Positions 47,176-57,699 of a stretch of 64,000 bases of DNA are shown here, piece by piece. The DNA is from Xanthoparmelia taractica (taxonomy: Eukaryota > Ascomycota > Lecanoromycetes > Lecanorales > Parmeliaceae). The stretch is taken from contig JANQBS010000221.1 of the NCBI GenBank assembly GCA_033085395.1, positions 1-64,000 on the forward strand, in the 5' to 3' direction. The translations under genes and the position numbers were made by a program. Position 1 is the stretch's first letter, and each line of letters opens with the position of its first letter. A model generated the notes under the pieces. That model saw only the letters and a program-made list of their open reading frames with translations. It had not been told where the DNA came from and searched no databases.

Positions 47176-47606
47176 TACTTGATTATGAACAAGTTCGTTC
47201 TGTATGACTCAGCTAGGTACTAGTCTTATGCACTGGATGTTAAGTAAACTCCGATGCTGACTGAGAGCCTTAGCATTGGTCAGGGGGTTGTGAGGGGTCC
47301 CGTCCCGGAATTTGTCAGCCTTAGAGCACTGTAGCTTGCAGCTTGCCTTGCCTCCGCTCCGCTCGGAACCCCAATTTCAAATCACTGGCGCGACGTGTTG
47401 ATTTCTAATCCCCCTGATGCTCGACGTTGATTTCAAACCCATTGATTGTTGCACTGGCTCATGAGTGATTTATTTCTGGTTCTATATGAAATATATAGGC
47501 TGATATCCCCCTCTAATTGAAGGCCTTGAAGGAAAACCAAAGCAGACAACAGAATTTCAAGCTTCCCAATTAAATCGCCTCATTTGGCTCTTCCACAGCT
47601 ATCACC
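47176..47606. promoter_or_regulatory. Divergent promoter region between NmrA-like and SDR genes
   Basis: 430 bp separate the two divergent starts, with no coding potential. No specific binding site could be assigned. Confidence 0.45.
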
Positions 47607-48405
47607 ATGACTACAACCTCCCCCATCATCTTCATCCTCGGCGCCGGTTCCAGAATCGGCGCGAGTGTAGCCAAAGCTTTTGCGGCGAAAGGCTACAAGA
47701 TTGCTCTGGCCTCGAGGAAAGCGTCTGAGGCCAACAACACTGCCAACGAGATCCACATTCAGAGCGACTTGGCGGATCCCGGCACTGTTGTCAATGCATT
47801 CTCCCAAGTCAGGGCATCTCTAGGTATCCCAAGTGTCGTCGTTTACAATGGTGTGTACAACTGCCCTGAACCGCCTTGCTTTTTCTCTCGTTGAGTCTGT
47901 AAAGGCAGTGCAGTGACCCCCAACCCTCCCAATGACCCTCTCGCGCTTCAACTCGCCGATTTCACCAAAGACTCCAACATCAACACTTTCAGCGCCTTTG
48001 TCGCCGCGCAACAAGCCGCCACCGGCTTCGCCCAGCTCCCCGACTCGGCAGCGAAAACCTTCATCTACACGGGAAACATCCTCAACACCACCATCATCCC
48101 CCCGCTTCTCGATCTGGGCGTCGGCAAAGCGGCGACTGCGCATATCATCCAGTGTGCTGCGGCTGCGTACAAGGATCGTGGATACAAGTATGTAATTTCG
48201 TGCTCCTTCTGTCAAGTGAGCGACTGACAGTTATAGATTCTACTATGGCGACCAGCGCAAGGCTGATGGCGCGGCTGTCTATAGCGCAATCGATGGGGAT
48301 GCGCACGCGAAGCTGTATCTAGAGCTGGCTGAGGGAGAGACGCAGGGACCTTGGCAGCAGACGTTCGTCTCGGGTATGGGGTACAAGGACTTTTCCGCTG
48401 CTTGA
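47607..48405 (+). CDS. Short-chain dehydrogenase/reductase-like protein
   Basis: Exons 47607-47850, 47905-48187 and 48237-48405 give 231 residues. The introns are 54 and 49 nt (GTGTGT...TAAAG and GTATGT...TATAG), and all phases fit. Residues 8-28 contain the cofactor loop ILGAGSRIGASVAKAF, a variant of TGxxxGxG. ASRK at about 37 follows the second strand and suggests an NADP preference. Later blocks AAKTFIYTGNILN, PPLLDLGVGKAATAHII and KFYYGDQRKADG match a fungal SDR subgroup that lacks the classic YxxxK dyad, so catalytic activity is doubtful. Subgroup and substrate are not recognised. The gene is intact, in contrast to its divergent neighbour. Confidence 0.85.
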
Positions 48406-49131
48406 CTTTGGCAGGTTGGATCGCGAGCGAGAGACGCTTCGCATCGCACGGTTTCGAGGTTCTCGAGCTCAGTATGATCCTCTGAGTGAGAAATCCTAGT
48501 GAAAACCATGGTAGAAGATGAGAAATATGAGTTATTCATCACCGCGCCGACCAATGTAGAACGTACGTCTCGTCTCCTCTCGCTTACAGCAGTAATTCCA
48601 TTGCCCATAATGAATTTGCCATTTGGTGAGATTTCCGTGAGATTGACACGTCCGTTTGTTTTCAGATGCCCTGTTGCCCCAATCTTACTCGTCAGAGTGT
48701 ATTCTTCGAGCATGAGCTTTTTTGACTGCTGGCGGATCTCGTGTGGTGGCAAATAAGGCACTTCGACGGCGACTTTGTCTAGAACGCGGAGGCTAGTTGC
48801 AACCGAAGGAAATTTCAAGGACGCCGCTCAGTTGTAAGAGATGCCCGCAGAGTTTTGAAGGTAGACTCCTCATGCCGAGGTCGTTTCGTGCCAACAAAGC
48901 GCTGAGCACGCTCTTCGAGCAGCAATTCTTTGATACGTGCCGATGACATTGGTCTCGAACCCTCACCGACAGATTTCACAAAGCAAAATCGGCTCGCTTA
49001 ATTTGCGCCGGAGTTGCGAGACCTGTAAGCATTGACTCTCCATGCGTTGTAGGAAAGTATTGAATGACTGGACGACATAACATGTAGCTAGCTTGTTGCA
49101 ACAGAAGAGCGTAGTGAGGTGCATAGGCACT
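48406..49131. other. Intergenic
   Basis: A 179-codon minus-strand frame (48279-48818) overlaps the SDR gene and has no recognisable domain, so it is not called. Nothing else is supported. Confidence 0.5.
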
Positions 49132-52100
49132 CTACTTTTCACTCATCTCCGAACCTGCGTCTTCTAAACGAACCCTCTGACGACTGATTTCTGCAGCTTC
49201 ATCATATTTTCCCTGTTTACCAAGCGTGTCTGCAAAGTCTGCCAAGAAGTCATCCCACTCGCTATCACTCCAGAGCTCTGGCCGCCTGCTATAGGCTTCT
49301 CGATAAAGCTCTTCGGCTTGTTTGTGTTTAGCTTGACCGCGGAGGCAATTCGCAAGATTCGCTGTGTCAGATCTGGTGTGCGGGTGATCTGATCCAAGAC
49401 GCGTCGTATGGCTATGCAGTGATTGTCGAAGAAGTCCTTCGGCTTCTTCAAGTCTTCCTAGTTTCACAAGCGTGTCTGCGAAGCCTGCCAACAATCTATC
49501 CCAGTCGCTATCACTCCAAGTCTCTGGCCGCCTGCTATATGCTTCTCGATAGAATGCTTCAGCTTGTTCGTATTTAGCTTGGCAGTGTAGTATATACGCA
49601 AGATGCGTCATGTCTAATCTGGTCGCCGGGTGATCATTCCCAAGACGCGTCATTGATACATGGACTAGATGCCGACCTAACTCTTCGGCTTCACTGTACC
49701 TATGCTGTTCCTCAAGGATATTCCTGAGCACTACAGTACATTGCATCGTATAATCAGAGCCCTCAACAAGTGTACTTTTACACAAAGCCAGGTTGGGCCG
49801 GCATAGCTCTTCAGCTTCCCGAGTTTTACCGCGAGAATAGAAGATAAGTGAAAGATTGCCCATTGAACTCAGAGTAAATGGGTGGTTTTCTCCAAGGACT
49901 AACACGCACGAGTCAAATGCACGCTGGGCAAGCTCTTGTGCTTCTTCGAATATTTCTTGATTAATCAGAAAACTTGCCAAATTGTGCATGGTCGACGAGG
50001 TATTGGGGTGTTCCTCGCCGAATACTCTGAGTTCAATCGCCAAAAGTTTCCGGTAGAGTGTCTCTGCCTTATCGTATTTGTGCTGAGCCTGTAAAGCTGA
50101 AGCTAGATTGTGCATGGTCGCAAGGCTTAGAGGGTCTTCCAACCCTATACTTTCTTCTTGAGATTCAAGTATCGATTGGAAGATTTCCGCAGCTTCTTCA
50201 ATTTTCTTGTCATGGCTTGTGTTAAGTAGTGTTACTGCCAGGTCGTGGCGTGCCACCATGGAAGCGATGTCTTCTTTTCCTCGCGCTCGTTCGAAGATGT
50301 CAAGTGCCCTACGATTCATAGCCTCTATTCCATCAATCTCGGATATGCGGTAGAACCCACTTTCTTTCTTCAAAATCGCTAGAAGTCTTAGAGAAAACGC
50401 GGTCTTAATATTGTCCTCACCGAATAGGTCGGTTCGGATCTCCAGTGCACGCTGGCATCTCTCCATGGCTGTGTGGTATTTTCCTCGTTCCTTGAGGTAC
50501 CACGCAGTGGAGTTGAGAATTTCGGCATGTAGTATCTGGCTTTCTGGATTGGGGGAAAGATAACTCAAGACGACCTCGGAGTGGGGTAGTAAGCTTTCCC
50601 AAGTCTTCCAGAAATGATAGTCATTGCTTGGTAGTCTTTCCAATATCAATTTCGCAGCATTTTGTTTCCAGTTATCTATCTCTGCGTGCCGTTCTAGCCA
50701 TGCTCTGATTGCCATTTGGACCAGACGATGCATTTGAAAGCTCTCACCGCCGTCTTCAAAGGCAATCAGAGAGAATTCTTCGAGCGGGTCCAAGCGTCTC
50801 TCAAAATCCAGATCATCTTCATCTTTATCTTGGACTAAGTATCGTGGAATACTCTGTCGATCGAGGACGCTCATAAGTGACAAAAGGTTCGCCGCTGTTC
50901 GATTTTCACCAGTGATTTGATCAAATGAGATTTGCCAAGTCAGGAGGACCGAGCTTGGAATGGTTGGATCCCTACGTAAATCTCCCATATCATCGAGTAG
51001 TATGTCTCCCCTGTCTTTCAATAAATGAGAGGATTTGGCGATCGTCATCCTTGTCCTTTTTACACTGATGTAAGAGGCTGCCTGGGTGATGGCGAGTGGG
51101 AGAGACTCCAATAGCTCAACGAGCTCAGTCTTTTCCTCATCACTCGAGCGATCATCCGGTAGCTTCTGGCATAAGAGGGCGACCGCATCCTCTTTACTCA
51201 TATATGGCACGTCAATGAGGTTTGCGGCTTTATTAGTCAATCGAAACGCCGCGTCTCTGTTTCTGGATGTGATCAACATTAAACCTCCCCGTGATGTCTG
51301 TGGTAGGTACATGACCAATGGTAAGGTGGAGGGCTGAGAATCAGTACTTTGGGACGTAGCTGTCGGTCGCTGATTGAAGAAGACATCCTTGTCGTCGGCG
51401 TTGTCTAAGATCATAAGCCAGGTGTTATCCCTACTGCTGAGCCACTCGCAAACGATGTCAAGCGCATTCACCGCGGGATCATCCCATCCAGGCAGTTTGC
51501 GCTGCCTTGCGATGGCTTTGAAAGCTTGTTCAAATCTCTCTTTGGAACCTGCATGTATCCAGAATACATGCGAGTCAGGGTGCTGGTCTTTGAAACGGTA
51601 GCAGTACTCGATGGCTATTTGCGATTTCCTAATTCGTAGATAAGTCATTGGTCGATGTTACAGGTCAAACTATGTCAACTACTCACCCCACACCGCCGAT
51701 CCCAGTCAAAGCCACACGGCGCTCGCTCTCGAACTTGGTGTCTATTAAATCGATTACATCCTTACGTCCAAGAAAAAGAGGGTCTCTAGGAAATGGGACA
51801 ATAAAGAGGGATTCAGGCTGGATATCTGCTACAGCTTTTCATCTATTAGCATTGAACGACAAGAGGCCAGGAGCGTTGGGCAAATAATATCTAGAACCTC
51901 TAACATGATGAATTAAGGCTAGTTTGACATACTCGCCGCTGTAACTCCTTCGGTCTTTACGCAGAGCGCCTGAATAGCCTTCCATACAGGTCTGTACCTC
52001 TGACTATCCTTATGATTGAATTTGCAAATTGTGCTATGATTGGCGGCACTCACTCCCACGGGAACTTCATTCGAAAGGCCAAGGCGCGCAGAGTCTTTGT

Positions 52101-53096
52101 CTACAATCTGATATCCGTCAGGCTTCCATACTCGTAAACTATGTCTAATTTTGCGAGTCATACCAAATTCCCATAGAGCTTCTCCGTTTCATAGAACGAT
52201 CTTATCTTCAAAGGCGCAGCTCTTTCAATGAATGATAGGGATATTTCGGCGAAGGTTTGGGAGTTCCTTTGAAGCGCTTCCACGAACGAGGTGTTTGTGC
52301 GCAATCCCAGTGAAATGGTGTCCAAAAGCCTCGCAGCGAGCGTTGACCAATAAGCAAGATCGGATCCACGGTGAGGAACACCAAAGAACACCATGGCATA
52401 TACGCTGCTAAGAACGTTTCCGTAGATTGAAGAACGCTCATAGGCGATAATCATGGCCTGTACACATTTCGCTACTTAGATTTCATTAGGTCGGTCATGA
52501 ACTCGAGGATCATACCTTCTTGACGATTATGCCGCCGAGACTATGAGCTATGAAGATCAACGGTCGTTTAGTCTCCGATGGGGACTGTCTTTCCAAATCC
52601 AGGGCATTCATCAACATTGTGGCTTGATCTTCGATATCGGTGACACTTTTCGAAAAAGCGGTTCTAGAATCGTAGCCGTAGGACATGAGTCGGACCAGGA
52701 TCCCTGCAGAGTGTAAGCTTCCTTCGCACTTTCACTAGGAATTGAATGTGCTTTAAAGAACAGATGTCGAGCAATTATCAAAGAGCGGGCCATGTATAGG
52801 AGAACCATACCAACTTCTTCCAGCTGTGACGGCAAAAAGTCCCGCAGCCAGAGCTTGTTGCTGTCGCTGTCGGTCCATGTTCCTTCAAAGTGACCACCTA
52901 GTCCGTGGACAGCAACAATGTCGATGTCTGGATTCGGCACCTCATGGAGGACAAAAAGACCATGCTGCTCTTTGGGTGACTAGTAGACCTCAGATGCCTA
53001 ATGCTACTAACGGCGTAAGCGTTCGCTTACCTCTGTCGAGGCCAAGGCTGAAGCCGAGGCTGAGGCATAGTCTTTGCGCCGTTTAAAGATTTTCAT
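49132..53096 (-). CDS. Lipase-NB-ARC-TPR NLR protein
   Basis: Seven exons on the minus strand: 53096-53031, 52979-52811, 52703-52516, 52457-52164, 52107-51933, 51828-51687 and 51628-49132. Introns are 51-107 nt, all GT-AG, with every phase matching; the product is 1176 residues with no stops. Residues 30-270 are an alpha/beta-hydrolase (VAVHGLGG; AHSLGG at 131-136, where relatives have GHSLGG). Next comes the NB-ARC domain: VPFPRDPLFLGRKD, P-loop TGIGGVGKSQ at 339-348 split by an intron, Walker B TWLMILDNADD, and RNBS-like LMLITSRN. The C-terminal half has many 42-residue TPRs of the Nephrocystin/kinesin-light-chain type (A-LYRKLLAIELRVFGEEHP). In other fungi such proteins trigger cell death or non-self responses. 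Initiation at 53096 gives the expected short charged leader; the frame opens further upstream. Confidence 0.92.
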
Positions 53097-53639
53097 CACA
53101 GCGAATTCGTTGGCATGCGAGTGTCTTGATGCGTTGAAGCTTCTGGCAAGCAGCCGGACGTTGACAAATAGATGTAGAAGGAGACGAGAAGCAGTGCGAC
53201 GAAAAGCTCCCCTCCATGCAGGCGCGGCAACCCTGCATGGGCGCCTCATCCGCTTTCTTGGCAAAGTACTGGTACTCTGTCAGGCTGCCAGCTATTCATC
53301 CAAAACTTTTGCGTTTTCGGAATAGAGAAATCTATAAAGAATACATCCTGATGATCAAAGAGCAGCTTCGCGTACTACTTGCGGAGGAAAAGCCAAGGAG
53401 AAATTTTTGTCGATAGACCGATCCCATATCCTGCCGGCTCTGGTATTCCGCCGAGCGGACTCCGGCACGAAAGAAACCACCGCCTGAAAGGAATGCCTTG
53501 CAAGGAGATGAGATATGAGGAGAGTGAAGGAAAGTAGTAGTATCTCACCTTGCTATGATTCCAAGTATGCTAATCTCCACTCATCTTTAGTCCACCTTAC
53601 CACCTCTAAGGCACAATTCAGTCGACATCAACTTCAAGA

Positions 53640-54510
53640 GTCGGCGCGGTATAAATCATGCACTCGTACGCAGCCCAGAAAGCGAAAAAGAAGAACAAGA
53701 CGCCTCGATAGAAAGTGATGAACTACATGATCGAGGTTCGCGGAGGGTTAAAACCAGAGAGGCCAGAAGGGGGGAGGAATACCAGTGATGTTGTATGCGA
53801 ATGAGATGGCAATGACCGTAAGGCCAGCGTGGCCTAGACTCAAAGAAACTCAGCATATGGATACCCTGTCTAGGCACTCGCTTCAGCAAAGCGATGCTCG
53901 CAGAGACCTGGAAGATGGGATTGGAGGCCACGATGACAAACCCTATGACAGTGTTGGCAACGGTTGAAATAGTTGGTTTTCAGGGCCAAACTGCACCAAC
54001 TGTTAGATATTCAAAACCAACTATCAAACTAACAGTTTTACTAATAGTGTAGCAGTTTTAGGAGATATCGTTTTAATTGGTTCGCCAATATAGGGCTAAG
54101 CCCCAGCTCTAAATATCAGCCCTATATATTAGCCTTATATATCAGCCCTATCTGTCAGCTCTATTCGTCAGCCTTATATCTCAAGCCCACCAAGCCTATA
54201 GCTTATTCAAAATTTAGCCTATCCGAAGTCGATAATATCAATCGCAAAAACTGTTAGTGAACCAGTTGGTTTTCAGATCCAAATTGCACCAACTATCAAC
54301 TGCCAAAACCCAAACTGCATCGTCAACTGCTAGAAACTAACAGTTCAACTGTTGGTGGAGCAGTTAGTTGGTGCACCGTTGCCAACACTGCCCTATGAAG
54401 ACACTGAGTACGGTGGGGACTACCTTGTGGATAGGAGTCAGCTGGAGACTCTTGACAGTCACCCAGGCTATGAAGAATAGCAGTGTAGTGGGGTGAGGCC
54501 TGGTTTTCAG
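53640..54510 (-). pseudogene. Membrane-protein gene remnant split by a MITE
   Basis: If the 442-bp MITE and one copy of its 8-bp duplication are removed, the minus strand has an uninterrupted frame of about 70 codons across the junction. It includes hydrophobic segments TLLFFIAWVTV and VVPTVLSVFIGFVIVASN, then ALLKRVPRQGIHMLSFFESR. Further down, at about 53730-53645, FYRGVLFFFFAFWAAYECM could be a last membrane helix after an intron or frame change. No start and no family are recognised. The gene was probably already decaying or was inactivated by the insertion. Confidence 0.5.
53949..54390 (+). mobile_element. 442-bp hAT-like MITE
   Basis: The ends CAGTGTTGGCAACGGT and ACCGTTGCCAACACTG are perfect inverted repeats. 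A perfect 8-bp duplication CCCTATGA flanks it (53941-53948 and 54391-54398). The 8-bp duplication and the CAGTGTTGGCAA terminus match the hAT superfamily. The interior holds many short direct and inverted copies of TAACAGTT/AACTGTTAG and AGCCCTATATA-type units and no ORF. It is not obviously RIP-mutated. Confidence 0.95.
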
Positions 54511-54692
54511 AGCAGCACGTCAATGAGCTGCACTATACCATGCTGCTGGCTCATGTGAGAATCTGCTCGACTGAGACACGCCGATGCAGAGAGACCCTAT
54601 TCACAGGCAATAACCCATTTGGTTGTGATGTCAGTATACGTTTATTAGGGAGCAAGCCAATGTACATCATAGATCAGTAAGGCGCCTTGACT

Positions 54693-55770
54693 TACGGGTC
54701 GGAAAGGTCTGGGATGGTCTAGGATATGGGGTGTCGATACCATACCATGGTATGATATGGTATTGAGACCATATCATTTGATTTTTATGGGATGGTCTGA
54801 GAGACGTGCTGGTATCATGGAATAATCTAGGAAATTTCTGATATATGCAGGGATATCCCATATTATATGCAGGGATATAGGAAATATACTATATATAGAA
54901 GAAGTTACTCTATATAGAATCATGCGAACGCATTCTAGCCATCATTCTAGCCATCACTCCACTTCACCATCACGTTATTAAGTATTCTAGCCATCATTCT
55001 AGCCATCACCTCACTCCATCATCGCCATCACCACCACTCCACTTCATCATCACGTTGTTGAGCTGAGCTCGCCATCGCATTTAACATCGTGTTGCGAAAG
55101 GCCTCCGCAATCACCTAGGGCTTAGCGAGCCATTTCTACTACTACCAGTGTATTTAATTCATTTGATTATCAGAAGAATTACTAGCACGCTAACTATAAC
55201 AGCAATCTACTATCTACCCTGCGACAGCAAATTCCCCCCTCCTCCCTTCGCATCATGAAAAGAATTTACGATCATCCTCCACAGTTACATATCCTTAGTA
55301 ACCCTAATAACCCAAAATCGTTCTATAAGTAATCAGAGAAGAGATCGACTTGGCGATCTTACGCAGATTACAATTCAAGAAAATAATGTATTATAGTCAT
55401 TATTCTAGTCATTACTTATTAAAATAGCTATATTTACTTAGCGAGATTAAATTAGAAGAGAGTTTATCTTAATATCACTCATTAAATACCGAAGTTTAAT
55501 AATTACTTAAGCTAATTTCGCCCTAACTTGTATATCAACCTAGAATTTTCTTATCTTATCCGTCACCTGATATGGGAAATAATCTATATCATAAGATACC
55601 CCTATATATATCAGAAATTTCTCAAATCATTCCATGATATCAGTAATTTTCCATCTCATATCTTTATAAGTGATCTGATATAACCTCCCCATAATACCCT
55701 CCCATGATATAATATGATACGGTATGATATGGGATATCCCACCAAATATACCAGACCTTTCCGGCCCGTA
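54693..55770 (+). mobile_element. 1.08-kb TIR element, copy C (least mutated)
   Basis: 1078 bp, starting TACGGGTCGGAAAGGTCTGG and ending CCGGCCCGTA. It is flanked by CGCCTTGA (54683-54690, then an extra CT) and CGCCTTGT (55771-55778), a nearly perfect 8-bp duplication. It is colinear with copy B but keeps C and G at many positions where A and B have T and A. It encodes no protein. It inserted in GC-normal DNA 13 bases or more from any recognised gene. Confidence 0.93.
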
Positions 55771-57699
55771 CGCCTTGTTATCGTCAATGCTTGTAGGACT
55801 GATCACGTAAGACCAGGAGACCTCGCATGAGAATATAGCAACGTTTATGGGTAGGAAAAGAGGGGAGGGGAGAAGACTGGTATGAGCACTTCGCGGGATT
55901 CCTGAAAGCCGTCTCTTGAAGTTATAGTAGAGATTGAGTAAAATTAACGGACGCAACAAGTATTCCTCAAACACTCGTTATATCAGAGGCAACAATTTGG
56001 CATGCGTTCAATATACCCCATTAACGATCTTTTGGTAGGACAGGCCAATCTCTATAACTATGCAAGAATAGTATAGAGAGGGGAGCGCTGTTTGATGCCA
56101 CCTTTTCTAGAGCTTATCCAAATAGGATTTTGGAGACTGTCACGGTCCCAATTATGCCTAGCGTGGCTTGGCACTGTATATATCAGTGCTCAGCCTTCTC
56201 TGTACTAAGCTCCTTCATAGCTATTATTCAAGCCATATTATTGAGCACCAAATCCAGTCCGGCCTCGCTCCGGTCCCTGACAGAGACTTTGAGATCATTC
56301 CATCTGATGACTCCTTGCGCTGGATGGTTTTAGAATTCCTACACATTTTATACCTCTTCAACTTTAGAGCATTCCAAGCCAACAAGGTATACCCATATGA
56401 AGGCCCCTCGATCAAGCACTTCGGAAGACTAAAATGTATGTGAGATACTCGACCAGATAGCGCTCGCTAACGTATTAAACACCTACCCTAGAAAACATAT
56501 TCCATCCAATGAAGTTTTTATAATTCGTGTAACTTAGTTTTGATAGTGTAAAACAGTGGATGACAAGATAAAGGATACTACACACATAGAAGCCTTGCTT
56601 ACGTAGCACTACACAGAAAACCAACCCGACTTTAGCGGATGTGCTCTGACACTACAATGGTGAGGCAACGCATTCATTGAGGGTTTCTGGATTTCTAGGT
56701 AGTAGACGCAGTCGATACCCCATGGTGAAACGAATACCCTCTAAGCTTGTAATGCTCTTGCGGCGTGCACTTGCCACGATTGACTGAATCATAATATCAC
56801 AGCTTCTCACTTCCCGCAGTGACTAATTGTTCTAGTAGGGCCTTCTAAATCCGTTCGATTTCCTATGGCCGTCATTTTTGTTCTAACTTCTGGCCTTCGG
56901 ATTTGATCGTGGTTTCCCAAAGACGACTACCTGAGGTTCAAGACACAGAGCGACGTATTCATCGCTTTCCTGCGTGCTGACCGAGTCTCAATGGATTGAA
57001 CTGTTTCTTCTTGTGGAAACGATTGGGCCTTATATTTGTTATATAGAGTGACGAAAGCTAGAACCTGTAGACCAGACTACGTTGGAGACTCGAAAACCCA
57101 CACACTCTCTCTTATACTATTTTACTATACAGTCACGACAAGATAGAATTTCTGTGTAGAGGTCTTCTCTGTAAAGAAATCTAGTCTTTCTATAATTCTA
57201 AAGAAGTACGAAATAGCTTAGTATAAAGATTTACACAGATAAAGTCTCTTGTTAGAAGTATTCGTAGAATATTCTACTTTGTAAAGAAAGACTAATTATC
57301 GAGAACTATACTTAGCATAATTCTTATCTCTTTACGAGGTCTATAGACTTACTTTATAGATATATAGAAGAATAGTACTCAATTCCATCACTACGAGAAC
57401 TATTAATATCCCATAGACTTTCTAGACTGCACTTGGCTTCGCCTTTCCAATGGGCTACTAGTCCCCAACACCACGCAGAGATGCCAGCCTTTGCTGAGGT
57501 GGAAACAATTGGGCGTCGACTTATACGTGTACAAGAATAGTTACGTGAACAATCTTTAACTATCGACTACCTCGATTACTATCGACTACGAAGGTTCTTT
57601 TAGAATTCCAAAAAATAAATAGACGTTTACCCTAAAGCCCAATCTCTAATTTTCGTTCAATATTACAGTCAGCATTTATATACATTAGGAAATAGAACA
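55771..57699. other. Intergenic, partly AT-rich
   Basis: No gene is recognised. A moderately AT-rich patch lies at about 57100-57400. A 91-codon plus-strand frame at 56168-56443 has no known domain and is not called. Confidence 0.5.

Noticed and set aside
48279..48818. 179-codon minus-strand ORF
   Set aside because: It overlaps the supported SDR exon 3 on the other strand and shows no domain or plausible gene structure.
48950..48970. GGTTCGAGACC-like box on the minus strand, a possible tRNA B box
   Set aside because: No T-stem pairing, acceptor stem or A box could be found around it.
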